Assembly: GCA_023853785.1 (NCBI GenBank) | Contig: JAJIRX010000735.1 | Coordinates: 1-37,416, forward strand | DNA from: Psilocybe azurescens | Taxonomy: Eukaryota > Basidiomycota > Agaricomycetes > Agaricales > Agrocybaceae | DNA length: 37,416 nt | Direction of reading: 5' to 3' | Shown: piece by piece, positions 1 to 11,470 of the stretch | Position numbering within the stretch: the first letter of the stretch is position 1 | Layout of the letters: each line of letters starts with the position of its first letter | The notes under the pieces: model-generated | Seen by the model: only the letters and a program-made list of their open reading frames with translations | The model's database searches: none | What the model was told of the DNA's origin: nothing | Translations under genes and position numbers: made by a program

Positions 1-939
1 TTCTATACGGAAATTTCAAGAATTCTCACTGAGGCCCTAGAGAAATTGAACCTCCTCATGGTAAGAACCCTGGTAGTCCCAGAATGCACCAACTTGCCAC
101 CTCTTTTCCAGCGCCAGTACAACAAGCATAGGAAGGGGCCGGAGAAGGCAGTCAATGCACTTCGAACTAGGTGTAGAGCTATTGGCAGGACGGCTGGGAG
201 GAGCAGGAAATGATGATGAATGATAAGCAGATGACGAGGCCGACACTGTAGACTTGTGACTTGCTCACAAGTTTCTTGTCGTATGCTCACCACCATTAGG
301 GTTATGAACAATTTTTATGGAAAGTGGGTTCAGTGTGTCATTTTTTTCGGTTCAATCATCGTCAGTGCGTCCACTGACTCGTATATTTGTTTAGTGCCAG
401 ATTTTGCACAATAAGTCGCGGATTACTCATAACTCTCCCCCAAATCAGAAGACAATGACCACATAACCTACAACGAAGTATGTCATGGAAATCACTTTCG
501 AGTCTGTACGCATTAACACATTCTCTATCAGAATACCGGTTCTACCGCCCGTCACGTAGCCTGGATGTGTTAGGGTATGGCCAGCTACCAGTGCCCACAC
601 TAAGCACTTTATTCTCTTTTATTTTACATATTACATTCCTCTATACACACACCAAGGCAGCCCAATTACCATTGTCACGGCCGTGTCTTAATCTTAGTAA
701 TTCAGCGCCGCCTATTAATATCTATTTACGTTCTCGATACTTCTTCACTTTACCCAAATAACTTATTCTATGCAAACCATCAGAATGCCACCCACTTTTG
801 TAAAGTTTGTAAAGTAGATTCCTCTTATCTCTTCTCACTCATTCGGTTAGTGTAGGGTTAGTTCTTCATATGCAATGTCAGGACATATAACTCTTAGACT
901 GTTGACAGCGGTTAGACGAAATAAAGGTTAAAAAGTATA
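1..939. other. No gene recognised
   Basis: AT-rich sequence with only short open frames that lack family motifs or convincing splice-joined continuations. I see nothing I can annotate here. Confidence 0.4.
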
Positions 940-1465
940 TTACTTATGAGAAAGGCCACTAAACGTGTCTGCAAGGCGCCCAATAAGGTCATTTTCTGAT
1001 ACCTGTTCATCCCGTGCTCCGATTTCTTCCCAAGTCGTATCATAGACCATATCCAATGTGTCCAAGAACTTGCAACTGAGATTCATTTGATTCAGATAAT
1101 ATTGAAAAGGACCTCACTAATGTCGATGTTGGTCATAATATTCCCTCGTTCTCTCAGAAGGAATATCTCCGTGCTCGAGGATAAGACACACAAGAAATCT
1201 CTTTGAAACCAAAAGGCCAAAGGCTTTGTCCCAGAGTGGATAATTTAGAAGGTCGACGTATCCGAGCCTCTAAGTTATTCATTGCGTCGGTATCCGTAGG
1301 GAGCGCGAAAACGAAGTCGACTCTGACATGCAAGAGGCACTGCTTCAGCTCGTCAATGGCTATATCAAGTTGCTCGGGCTTATTAGGTGGGAGCGTTAAA
1401 TCATGGCGGTAACTGTAAGAGATGCCACTGGCTCTGAGGCGGAGTGTGTTTTGTTGGCATTATGT
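940..1465 (-). pseudogene. Decayed minus-strand coding region, unknown family
   Basis: Two stretches have amino-acid composition typical of real protein. One runs about 1465 to 1154 and includes the phrases DELKQCLLHVRVDFVFALP and LSTLGQSLWPFGFKEIS. The other runs 1086 to 940, includes DTTWEEIGARDEQVSENDL, and ends in TAA at 942-940. They lie in different frames; a third frame between them (around MTNIDI) also looks coding, so joining them needs a frame break as well as a possible intron with donor GTGAGG and acceptor CTCAG near 1125-1078. No start codon fits the first stretch. I do not recognise the family. It could be the 3' half of a damaged gene whose 5' part lies in 1466-2160, or a gene with assembly indels like others in this window. 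Confidence 0.4.
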
Positions 1466-2160
1466 GTCAAAAGTGAGGTCGTTTACCTAACGGCAATTTA
1501 TAACATCCTGGGCCAGTGCCTGGGTCTTCCTTGACTTCAACTTAAAATAGACCTCCTCATTGTTTCAAATGTGAAATTACTGTCATGAGGGCCTGCCTGA
1601 CCTGACATTGTTTCGGAGCCTTTGTACCAGTTTCCATGGGAGGCGAGTGCGTACATTCAATGACTTTGGTCTTTGGTCTTGGCAGTAGTGTCGGCCTCGG
1701 AGATGGGATTGTCCCATAACCAGTGGTATCTGAAGTTCAAATTTATTCATATTCTTTTTGCATTGAAGACTGGTATCACCACACGTCAATTAAAACTTTG
1801 AAATCTCCTCTTCTCATCATACCTCTCATCATACTTATCGTAGACTACTAGCCAAAGTTCAAACGGCGGATGCTCCAGCTTTCTGGAATTCCTGGAAAGC
1901 TTTGGTGCAAATTCAATTATCCTCGGAGAAATTCCGAATCTCATAGAGTAGGAGCGGAGGAATCTTGAGCATGCGGTACGACAGCAATCCGGAGATACTG
2001 AATCGCTTAGGAAGTTTAATATCCGCACCTAGGACGGCGCTATTCCTGGAATTTGCACATATTATTCGGTGCGGTGGCAGTCTCATTGTCCTAATTGAGT
2101 CGACAATGAATTCAAGAACGGTCACATGGGCCACGATGAAGCTTATTTTCTATCGGAGAT
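1466..2160 (-). other. Possible upstream coding remnants
   Basis: On the minus strand a few short pieces look protein-like, for example HVTVLEFIVDSIRTM near 2130-2085 and LNLHQSFPGIPESWS near 1915-1870. They sit in different frames with stops between them. They may belong to the decayed coding region just downstream (940-1465). No start codon, intron pair or family can be assigned with confidence. Confidence 0.2.
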
Positions 2161-2169
2161 GAAGTTCAC

Positions 2170-2197
2170 GTTCGCGAACTGTTGAGAACACTATAAA
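2170..2197 (+). promoter_or_regulatory. TATA box with adjacent palindrome
   Basis: TATAAA at 2192-2197 is followed about 30 nt later by a pyrimidine-rich stretch suited to transcription initiation. The perfect 10-bp palindrome GTTCGCGAAC lies at 2170-2179, 12 bp upstream. It is the probable core promoter of the small gene whose coding region starts at 2502. A binding protein for the palindrome is not known from sequence. Confidence 0.5.
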
Positions 2198-2352
2198 GCG
2201 GTGGCCTTGCTTATCTTTCGACCCCAACATTATTCCTTTTCTTTCTATTACTTGTGCTGTGCACTGTACGACTCCACTTTAACGAACTCTTATTATTTAC
2301 ACGTTTTTATACTACATTTATCTCTACTCTACCTCAACACATTGAATATTAT

Positions 2353-2408
2353 GTGAGTTATACTGCCGTCCTCCCAGTTGCATGCGTTAAACACCATCTT
2401 GACTGCAG
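2353..2408 (+). other. Probable 5'-UTR intron
   Basis: A strong donor GTGAGT at 2353 pairs with acceptor TGCAG ending at 2408, giving a 56-nt intron between the TATA box at 2192 and the start codon at 2502. The frame stays open upstream of 2502 after splicing but has no ATG, so this looks like leader sequence. A short upstream ORF (2431-2487) would remain in the leader. Confidence 0.45.
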
Positions 2409-2501
2409 ATCCCATCCTACTATCAGCATCATGGTCCTTCCCACCAAAAATCCACCTCTTCCCCCACAAAATCTGTACACGGATTGAGGGCATCGGTCCT
2501 C

Positions 2502-3266
2502 ATGAAGCAAGCGTACACTGCCGCCGCTGGGACGATGCCATCACGACTACAGGAAAGTAGTGCCTCGGCCACGAAGCAGTTATCGGAATGTCAGGCAGAG
2601 CCGGCTTCAGCAAGCGCTTCACTCATTAGTGGCACCGTCGCTTCTGGGGGCATTAACCCGGCCACTCATTGTCCGAAACACGGACTTATGTATGAGAAGA
2701 GCTGTGCTAACTGCGAAGTGAGTTGCCTTTTGATCCTGAGATAGTCTGCTTTTGACTTAATGTATGCTATACAACTACAGTTTCGGGCGCGAGTAGTGCC
2801 AAACATGGCGGCACGCAAAGAGAGACTGCGTGCTGAGGCGCAGGAAGCTGCAAGGGCCATCGCGGTCCAGCAAGCAGCTGATCTTGAGGCTCGTAGAGCT
2901 GTTATCGCTAAGAAAGCAGCAATAAAGCGGAAGGCTCTGAAGAAGAAACGGGACACGGAAAAGGTAGAGCCCAGCCATTCAATCTTTTGAAATTTCCATT
3001 GCTGACTTGAAGATGATTCTGGCATGCAGAAATGGAAAAGAAAAATGGACATCGAATATGAAAGATACGACGCCGGAGAACGTAACATAGCGCATAGGCA
3101 CCCTCCGCCTGCACACACTCCTTTATTTCTGCTGGATCCAGACCATCCAGTCAGCATCGCGGCGGCCAATTATACGCCGATGGGTGTATCATGCCTCCCG
3201 GCTGAGGAATCGTCCAAATACGATGACTTCTCCCAACACCCGTGTTATACCTATTCTAGTGCATAG
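2502..3266 (+). CDS. Unknown protein with Cys/His zinc motif and basic coiled coil
   Basis: Three exons, 2502-2717, 2781-2963 and 3030-3266, joined by phase-0 introns (GTGAGT..CTACAG and GTAGAG..TGCAG), give about 211 aa ending in TAG/TAA-type stop at 3264-3266. The end of exon 1 carries CPKHGLMYEKSCANC, a C-x2-H-x7-C-x2-C arrangement that could bind zinc. Exon 2 is an Ala/Arg/Lys-rich helix (ARKERLRAEAQEAARAI and onward to KRKALKKKRD), consistent with a coiled coil or nucleic-acid contact. Exon 3 is Pro/Tyr-rich and ends TYSSA. I do not recognise the family. The frame is clean, unlike many neighbours, and a TATA box lies about 310 bp upstream. The start at 2502 is the first in-frame ATG; the frame remains open upstream. 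Confidence 0.7.
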
Positions 3267-4663
3267 GGTAAGTATAGGGATCTCAATGCACCTCGCCTAC
3301 ATTTTTATATTTCTCATCGTTTAATCTCTCTTTGGGCCTTATACTCCATCTTCAAACCATGAATTACTATCAGCTAACGTCACTCGCTCATTTAAATTTG
3401 ATATATGTAGCCACTATCTTTATACTCCCATGTCGCTTTCGATGTCGCTTTCTCTTGCCTCCAGCTTCCATCTCTACATACTATCACGAACTCATATTAC
3501 GTCGTCTCCTATATTGAGTTTCAGCTATCTCTACTTGTCACTCTTACTACTTATGACTCATATTATCGAAATCTATGCCATTTACGATTTGAACATTTGA
3601 ATGCCTGTCCTATAGATGATAACCACGAAGTTATTCTCAATCTGTTCCCCCACACAGGGATAATAGTATTCTCGCGCAATGGATCATAGAGGAAGCACTA
3701 GGTCTCCGCAGTTCTCGCCCAAGGTTGCAAATTCGGGCATAGTGAGGCCTCGGAACTTTGCCAAGCCAACATCTGGTTTGACTCGGATGATCGGTATTTC
3801 CCGCTAGCCGATTCAGGCATCCACACATTGTGTCTGCCTTTTCTGCCACTCATGTCCAACATTCAATACAGATAAGAAGCATGATAGACAATTATCCTAA
3901 AATCTCATGCTTTATTGGACAGAAAGGAACCCATAACCCATATTTTTGAGATAAGCAGTCGCAAGTACCGCAGTCAAGCTTTAAAATTCTGACAATCTGC
4001 GCCATCAAACTTGCTTCGATTACTACCGAATTGATCGACTTGGAGGATCGTGAATTGCGACCAGAAACGGGGTCTACAAGACTGAACTATCATTAGCTAA
4101 ATGTGTATATCCCAAAATGGGTTCAGATTAGAGCATATGAATTGATTTTGCCCAGTTAGTAGGCCAGCTGTCTGGAACGGGTTAAAGTTGATATAAAATG
4201 AGAAATTGACATAGAAGGGTGAAAGCATGGAACAAACTACAGATAGGTAAAGTAACTCAGCTACCATTACTTTATTTTCTCAGCCTCCAATAAACAAAAC
4301 ATCTGAATCTACCGAATGAATTTCCGAGCTAACCTAATAGAGGACGCATCTCGCAATGCAATAGTAGAGTATGGCCGACTTTATAAAATAGAAACGTATC
4401 AACAATTCTGATAACAGGAAGTATGACACTCTTTCACCTTTGACAAGAGGAAGGTGTGGTGATTCTCGATGATATAGTAGATTGCTGCTGCTGCTGCTGC
4501 TGTGCTTGTTGATGAGCCCTGTCAGCTCGCATCTTTTTGTAATCGTTTCTGGTAGTACCAGGATAAGCTATACAACATTTTGATAGTCGAAAAGGATAGT
4601 CACATATAATTTGGGTTTCCAGGATAAACTCGAGGTAATGGCCTATCCGCTAGCTCTATTTGT
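3267..4663. other. Intergenic, no gene recognised
   Basis: The 1.4 kb between two genes facing each other holds only short, motif-free frames and one trinucleotide repeat at 4484-4501. I see nothing else to annotate. Confidence 0.5.
4484..4501. repeat. (GCT)6 microsatellite
   Basis: Six GCT units in a row just downstream of the unknown gene at 4664-5473 (minus). No supported reading frame crosses it, so it is probably noncoding, in 3' flanking DNA. Confidence 0.8.
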
Positions 4664-5473
4664 CTAAAGGGAGCCGTGTTGACTGTTCAGCATCATGGGC
4701 AATATTGAGCAAGTACACTGGCGGACATACCCCATGTTTCTCAACGTTTCCCTTCGAATCAGCATGTGATGCGATCTGTCATGCGAATTTACAGTATGCC
4801 GGAGTTTTGCTTCAAACTGAGGCTGGTTTTCAGGCCTTAGAGAGCATTTCAGCGCTTCAGCTTCCGGGTCCAGGTCGCCATTTGGCAATACTATGGGGCG
4901 GTTACGAAGAGTGTATGCGATAATATAAGATATCCAGATGCCGAGTTTCTGTGTGGCCCGATATGTTACGAGGCCGCTATTGGGATCAAGGCGTGTTTCG
5001 ATTGCAGAGTCCAGGAATGCTACCCTTGTCGGAAACCTGATGTTGTCGGGGAAAGGAGTAGTGGAACAGAGCGACTGTAGTCGCTGACGACCAGGTTGGT
5101 CAGATTCCGGGTGAACAATGATCATATCTGGATCCCTGCTGTCGTTTGAAAATGGCTTCAGGAAGATGGAGTTAGGATACGCCCTTGTGCGATTGGGGTC
5201 AAAGAGTAAGGGGTCATTGAAGTGGTCGAGAATGCCCGTAAAAACTCGGTAAGGTAGGGAACCATGAATTTCAGCCACAGCGCGATGTACGTCTTTATTT
5301 GCAACAATGACATGGAGTTCAAAGAGTCCCGTCGGTACAAAGTAGATGAATGACAGTGGATCTTCTCCATGTATCAAGCATCGGATTCCTGCTTGAGATA
5401 AAACTCGTGCGGCTCTCAGTCTCTCTTCTTGAGATTCCAAGCCGTGAATACTTTCGTCGTAGAACTCGTGCAT
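4664..5473 (-). CDS. Single-exon conserved-looking unknown protein (269 aa)
   Basis: One uninterrupted frame runs from ATG at 5473-5471 to TAG at 4666-4664. The N-terminus (about residues 1-75) reads like a mixed alpha/beta domain: an acidic start (HEFYDESIHGLESQEERL), then LSQAGIRCLIHGEDPLSFI and GLFELHVIVANKDVHRAV. A middle part contains NSIFLKPFSNDSRDPDMIIV and the C-terminal third is polar and basic. The pattern resembles Agaricomycete proteins of unknown function with a short nucleotidyltransferase-like fold, but I see no clear catalytic motif, so I give no function. No signal peptide or membrane segment is visible. There are no homopolymer frame breaks here, in contrast to most larger genes in the window. 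Confidence 0.75.
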   Translation of the reverse strand: MHEFYDESIHGLESQEERLRAARVLSQAGIRCLIHGEDPLSFIYFVPTGLFELHVIVANKDVHRAVAEIHGSLPYRVFTGILDHFNDPLLFDPNRTRAYPNSIFLKPFSNDSRDPDMIIVHPESDQPGRQRLQSLCSTTPFPDNIRFPTRVAFLDSAIETRLDPNSGLVTYRATQKLGIWISYIIAYTLRNRPIVLPNGDLDPEAEALKCSLRPENQPQFEAKLRHTVNSHDRSHHMLIRRETLRNMGYVRQCTCSILPMMLNSQHGSL

Positions 5474-5796
5474 AGGAATCGAAGGCTAATCGTGTGAAAG
5501 AGCAGTGACACGATATGCAGTAGGGTTTGCGAGCAAGTTGCCAATGCCGCTTGAGTTGCAGTCTGAGTTTGTACAATGTGAGGCGATCACGTGTATTGAG
5601 GTTAAAAATTGAATGCTATTTTATTCCCACGTTGGTGATCGATTGATACTTACAAAATTAGCACGTTCAATCTCAAATTTTTCAAGGTTCTGGCAGATTA
5701 GACACAAAGAACCAACGCAAGATTCAGCAGTTTCAACGCCATTAATAATATTACGATCACGAAAAGTATACAGGCACATGAATGGTTCAATCGCTG

Positions 5797-5804
5797 TATA
5801 TATA
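5797..5804 (-). promoter_or_regulatory. TATA-like site upstream of the 4664-5473 gene
   Basis: TATATATA (reads the same on both strands) lies about 325 bp upstream of the minus-strand start at 5473, next to a long tract that is pyrimidine-rich on that strand, a common fungal promoter layout. The assignment is tentative because the distance implies a long leader. Confidence 0.3.
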
Positions 5805-5879
5805 GAATGCTTGCTTGCAAATTGGAAAAATCTGAATTCTAGTGCTTGGCAGTTGGCAGTCACAGTTTGCAGTTATATA

Positions 5880-6330
5880 ATAGGAGAGGAAAGGAGAGCG
5901 TAAGAAAGGGAGAAAAAAGAGAGCAGCAGAAAGAGAAAAGAAAAAGAAAAATCGTTTCGTGTCATGTCGTGAAAATGATGAATGATGATGAATAATTGTC
6001 GATGATGAAAGATGAGGATGAGGATGATTGCCAAGTGCTGAGTGTGCGAGTAGTAGCGATGAAAATTGGACGGTGGACATGTCATGTCGATGGATGATGG
6101 TACGTGTGTTATGCCACGGACCAAAAAAAAGGGAAAGTCCGCTTTGAATAAATAATCTGATGTACAGGAAACAAAATTTCACAAACGAGGTCGTGTGTCG
6201 TGTAAAGGGGAAAGGGAAAGAGACGGAGACGGAGATAGAACAGGGAAGAGGATAGAAAATGAAGGAGACATTCAAATAAATAATGATTTTGAGGAAAGGA
6301 AAAAGACAAAGAAAAAAAGTTATGCAAGAA
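5880..6330. repeat. Purine-rich tracts and GAT-rich low complexity
   Basis: The plus strand is almost all A and G at about 5880-5952 and again at 6205-6320, with a GATGAT/GAGGAT-rich block at about 5975-6030. Frames on either strand here are low complexity and show no domain. It may be promoter sequence for the minus-strand gene ending at 4664. Confidence 0.5.
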
Positions 6331-7054
6331 GGGAAGATGATATGATGTTGTTGTCGAGTTGGGAAGAGGTTCCCCGATATTCGCGACCGATGATAAGATC
6401 GGAATCGACACAGAAAGTGTAGATCATTTCATGTATCTACTGTTTTCACCCACTCGCTCGTCAATGTCGAACAATAACTCCCAAAGACGATCAAGTTGAA
6501 GCTAACCAAACACATCGACACCATAAAGATGTCAGAGATGTGCTATAACGGAAGCGTATGCGAGAGCATCAGAATCTAAAAGATCCAGATGCTATAACCA
6601 TGTCTGACGTGATTCCGCATTAGGGCCAGCGACATGGGGATGTCTTGGGATGCCAGCGGAAGATGTGACCAAGTCAGAAGCCAAAAGGAACACCGGCCTA
6701 AGGAGCAGTTTGGAGGAGCGGGACAAGGTTCCGTTGTCAGGCCACTGAAATGACCGGCAGCGCACTCCTTCGGCGGCGGCGGCGACAACAGTACCAGCGA
6801 CAGCGGCCTCCGGGCCAGATCGAAAGAGAAGTCGAAAGTCGAGTGCCACACTTCCTGTCCAAAAGGAGAGGAGGAAAGATCATATTTTCTTCCTGTTGCA
6901 TCCGCGCCGCGTTGCATCTCATCTCATCATGGGCCGGCAGAAACTCCCCACCCGCCACGATGTTCCTCGCCTTGCCATCACTCACCCAAACCCGCGTCCT
7001 CCAATCCATCAACCTCCCTGACCCTGACGCACAACACCCCAAAATATCGTCCTC
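6331..7054. other. Intergenic, no gene recognised
   Basis: This stretch holds 3' flanking DNA of the OTU gene and the far upstream region of the 4664-5473 gene. Several open frames overlap on both strands but none shows a motif, splice-consistent structure or start context worth calling. Confidence 0.45.
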
Positions 7055-10000
7055 TCAGATCTTCAACTCCCTAAAGCCCCTGACATCCAGCCGCCCCGTC
7101 CCATTGCGCCTCCACTCCTCCTCCGCATCAGGGTCCGCGTCCGCCGCCGCAACACCAGGCGTCAGCTCGCGCCCCGTCCAGCGGCCGCCAGGAATCACGA
7201 TCTTCCCCGCGCTCATCCCGCCCGCACCCCGCGCCTTCGGCAGCCCGAGCGCCTTGCGCTGGCGCTGTGTGAGCTCCTTCTCGCCCTGAGTGTAGGCGTT
7301 GCGCGATACGGGCGTCCCCTTCCGCGAGGATTTGATTTGGGCGTGCCTGAAGGTGTGTGCGGCGGCGACTGCATGGCCTGCGACGCGGGCGCGGAGGCAG
7401 ACGCGTCCTCCATATCCTCCTCCACGTCGATCTCAGGCGGCGGCGAGGGCGACGCTGACGCCGACACGGAAGGAGACAGCGCTTCCTCCTCTGAGGCCAT
7501 CTCCGAACTCGTCTCAGACGAGCTTGAGCCAGGCGCAGACAGGCCTGGCGTTCCCGCCTCTCCCTCGCCTTCCACATCCACATCCATACTCTCCGCATCC
7601 GCGCCTTCCACTCCTTCTCCCTGCGCCGACGCCGACGCCGACGCCGACGACCGCACCTGCACATTAGCCGTAACAGACCCCATCCGTCTCCTCGACCTCT
7701 TCTCTATGCTCGCGCCGTCCCTATTGTCATTGCTACTATTGCTATTAGGATCCTTATCGTCTCCCCCCCGACGCACTCGACTCGTCGAACGAGCGCTTCG
7801 GCGAGCGGTGCTGCAAGCGCGCGGTGGCGGGCGACGTCGCCGCTTGCAGGTGCGCCATGTGGCGCGCGTGCAGGGCTGGGTTCGAGTTCGGGGAGATGGT
7901 GTGTGATGGGTGGAGCTGGGATGGCGGGAGTGAGTGAGAGTGGGACAGCGGGTGGGCAAGTAGATGAGAGGAGGAAGAGGCCGATGTCGATGATGTGGAC
8001 GCTGATGCAGCGGACGCAGAAGACGCGGGTGCGGGGAACGGCGATGCAGAGCGCGATGTGGGAAGGGGGATCGTCGACGGATCCGCGGCAGCAGCAGCCA
8101 CCTCCTCTGCAACCGCTGAGGAACCCATAATCACACTCGCAGGCGCAGGCGGCGCAGCATGCGAGCTCGCCGCCGAAGCAGGAGCGGGCAACTTCAACTT
8201 CACCCTCAACGCGCCCTTCTCCCTCCTCTCCCTCTCCTTCTCTTTCTCCTTCTCCTTCTTCTCGCGCTTCTTCTCGCGTTCTCTCTCCTTTATCGCTTCT
8301 TTGCTATTAGTGTTGCTGTTGCTGGCGCTATTATCCTGGACGGATGACACAGGAGCAGAGTGCGATGGGTGCGAGTGCGCAGGCGTCTCTTGGATGTCGG
8401 GCAACCCCGTATGCGGGCCGCGAAGATTGCGGATAGACGAGAAGTGCTCCCAGTCGTGATATCTAATAACATGACAAGCGAGATTAGCGTTCTGCCGTAT
8501 TTTTACAATGATAAGATAAAAGGATAAAAGAAAGGGGATAAAAACAAAACAGAGGCACGCGACCAAAACGAAAAAGGGAAAAAAATATCCAAAATCCAAA
8601 AATGGAAATCCATTGCCCATAAAAAGGTGAAGAGACCCCAAACCCGAAGCGAATCGCACAACATAAATAGAAAGCCAAGAATAGAGCAACTAGCCGCGCC
8701 AAGCGATGGATTCGAACAAACGAAAATGCACAACATGCAAAAATAAACGCAACGCAATCACAACCGCAACCAACAAAGAAAAAGAGGTAAAGAAGAACTC
8801 ACGCGACATAAACAGTCGGACCCCCAGATTCTTCCTCCTCCTCCTTCACCTCCTTCGCCTCCTTTACATCCATCGGCGCAGGGGTCGCCGTCGGCTGCAC
8901 CACCTCCGGTGCCTTCACTACTTTCTCCTCCTCCTCCCTTGCCTTGTCCTCCCGCCCGGTAACCCCATAGCCATAGCTCTGTATCCCACCCTCCTCCTCC
9001 TCGTCGCTGCTCACCTCCTCCAACACATAATACCCATGCCCCGTCTTCACCTTCGTCTTGCCCTCGTCTCTATCCTTTGGCGGGGCTTTGGAGCTGGCTT
9101 TGACGGGGGAGCCGGAGCTGGAGACGCTGCGCGTTGCGCGGCGGGTTGCTGTCGAAGCTGAGGCCGAGGTGGTGGAGGTGGCCGGCAGCGAGGATGCAGA
9201 GGATTTGGACTTCGGCTTCGCCGCAGCGCTCGAAGTCGACTCTCCCGCCGCTGCATGACTATCAGCAGCAGCAACAGCCGGACGCTCCTCCGCCTCCTCC
9301 TTCCTCTTCTCCTCCGCTGCGGGCGACCCCGCGCCCAGCCCTGAGCCCGCGCGCCACTCAATCACATACACCAGCCCGGGCTGCACGACCTTCACGTTCC
9401 TTTTCGTCATGTGCGCGAAGGCAGAGAGCTCCATGTGGCCGCCGTACGTCCCGTTCTCTCGCATGTTGCGCAGGTACGCCTCGAGGCGCCGGCTCCGCTG
9501 CGTGCCCTTCCCCCTCCTCCCTTACCCCCCTCCTTCTCCTTCTCCCTGCCCTTGCCCTTCTCCCTGCCCCCGCGCCTGCCCCCGCGCCCGCGCCCGCCTC
9601 GTCCTCGCCCTCAAACTCCACGAAGCCCTCGTACCGCTCGCCCCAGCGCTCGATCCAGTCGCACACCGCGCTGCGCACGTCCGCGTGCCGCACGGGGCTC
9701 CCGTAGACCTGGTCCGCGAGCGCGCGGAAGAGGCAGTTGCCGTCGCCGAGCGTGGGCGCGGCGTAGAGCCCGAGGAGGCGCAGCTGGTCCGGGAGCGAGG
9801 CGGAGGGGGTCGATTGGATTAGCTGTGTTTTTTTTTTTTGGTGGAAGGGGGAAAGGAGAAGGGCGGGTGTGGGGAAGGGAAATGGTTGTGTGGAGTGGAG
9901 TGGAAGGTGGTGAGGGATGTGCGATGAAAGTGAGTGGATGAGTAGTGAACGATTTGACAATGATCAGTTTTTGTGCGGTGAGTATTAATGAGGAAGAGAC

Positions 10001-10395
10001 GTACGCGCCCTCTGGACGAACGTGTGGTGCGTTGGCGGACTATGAGAAGGATAGATGAGTTAGTAGTGCTAAGTGTGTAGAGGGGAATTAATGGAGAAAT
10101 TGGGAGGGAAGGGGTTGCAGAGAAGGAAGGGAGGCAGCGAGGAAGAGGGAAGAGCAGGGGAGGGGAGGGTAAAAGGAAATGCGGGGTAAGGCACTATTGC
10201 CGCACCGCACCCGTACTCGCGGCCGCTGCGTGCATGATGAAGAAAGGAAATGGGCGCACGGATGGGAGCGGTATACATAAATTATTAAATGTTAAGGAAG
10301 AATGGTTGGGGACGAAAAAGGAAAAACAAGGAAAGAAAAGACGACTTACGATGAGGGAGCGGGCCTTTGCCGCCCTTGATAGCCTTTTTTCCCAT
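7055..10395 (-). CDS. OTU-domain cysteine protease (deubiquitinase-like)
   Basis: Cleaves ubiquitin chains if active (OTU family). Exons on the minus strand: 10395-10350 (MGKKAIKGGKGPLPH start), 10039-10005, 9822-8803 and 8462-7055, with donors GTAAGT, GTACGT and GTGAGT. The catalytic Asp/Cys motif LGDGNCLFRALADQVYG and the His region NGTYGGHMELSAFAHM are present, followed by VKVVQPGLVYVIEW; exon 4 opens with YHDWEHFSSIRNLRGP, common in OTUD3-like fungal proteins. A long Ser/Ala/acidic low-complexity tail ends with a conserved-looking segment, ELTQRQRKALGLPKARGAGG then RRNGTGRLDVRGFRELKI. Three frame changes are needed: in G-rich DNA near 9505-9560 inside the OTU domain, at a run of seven (7763-7769), and at a run of four (7316-7319) or an unseen intron. 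Another frame of exon 2 reads SANAPHVRPEGA, which may be the true one. Confidence 0.85.
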
Positions 10396-11464
10396 ATCGT
10401 CGGGTCTCTAATATATACTCAGCCTCTATCTATCCCTCGTTTCGTATAAAGCAGCAGCGAGTGAGCGAGCGAGTAAGTAAGCAAAGCAAAGTCAAATAAA
10501 GTCAGCCGCGCGCGTGATGGGATGAGACGGAGTGTCCGCGTGCCAAGTAAGGCTCAAGCTTCTAGAACCCAGGAAATTTTTACAAGGACACTGCGCAAGG
10601 GAAGCTAAAATAAGAGAGAGAGGTAGATAATGCTGTGTAGGGAAGATGTCGATGAAGAGGGTATATGTTTGTGTTATGTGTGCAGTGGGGTGGGGGGAGA
10701 GGGATGTGAGAAGGGGAGGGGGTGGATTGTGATCGATTCGTGGTGGTGGTTGCGGTCTGAGGTGTGTTCGACCACTCGGGGTCTCTGTTCCGAGGCGGGA
10801 CCCCGGATACACCGGATCTTACCTCGTGATCGGAAGGTGGGCGATGATGCGAGGGCTAGGCTGGTGGGTACTAGGCTGGTGGCACTGAAGGGAAGGAGAA
10901 CAATTCAAAGCGGAAAGTGCAGGATTAGAACTTGGGATGGTGTGTGTTCTCAAGGGAAAGAAACTCAAGGGTGTATGTCATCTTGGACAAGCTCGCTACT
11001 TTAAATGTAATATGACTACCCATTATCAGATTGAGAATCGAGATTATATCTAACATGGCGCATAACGAAAGCGATATATGCGATAGTCCATGTTCCTCTC
11101 AAAAATCCAACGAAGGACGCTCATCGATCCACGCGGCGAACACGCGTTGTGTGTCGAACAGTCGATTCGGACCGGGCTCGATCGGGGCCGCCAAGAGTGC
11201 TTACGTACTTGACCCCACAAACACGCAGTCACCTGAGTCACCTTGGTCATTTCCCTGATTGATCTTGACGTATACATATTGATGTTCGTTCTCAATCTCG
11301 TACGTTTACCTTTGGATGAAATAACTCAACACTGACATGGACACATCACGCAGTAACTCAGCTACGACTGAGCTCGTGATCGCAGCGCCTCTGCCGTATT
11401 GAACTCCGACTTATTCCAGGAATACAAGCGCCATTCCGCGTCCGCAGTCGCATCGCCTTCCTTT
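10396..11464. other. Divergent intergenic region
   Basis: Region between the divergent OTU and F-box-like genes. It holds a TATATATT motif at about 10411-10418 just upstream of the OTU start, GAGC/GAGT short repeats at about 10450-10490, and GT/GGG-rich sequence near 10660-10790. No gene or RNA is recognised. Confidence 0.4.
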
Positions 11465-11470
11465 TATAAA
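11465..11470 (+). promoter_or_regulatory. TATA box of the F-box-like gene
   Basis: TATAAA lies 142 bp upstream of the ATG at 11612, followed by a CT-rich leader. Position and context suit the core promoter of the gene at 11612-12882. Confidence 0.5.

Noticed and set aside
5787..6411. Overlapping minus-strand frames rich in Ser, Phe and His
   Set aside because: Low-complexity translations of purine/pyrimidine tracts; no family, start context or splice support.
7299..7906. Long plus-strand open frames over the OTU gene
   Set aside because: They are GC-rich low-complexity frames antisense to the Ser/Ala-rich OTU tail, with no motif, and the minus strand carries the recognisable family blocks and splice sites.
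9134..9941. Plus-strand Pro/Arg-rich open frames opposite the OTU domain
   Set aside because: They are the antisense of the catalytic domain, biased in composition, without a domain or splice pattern.
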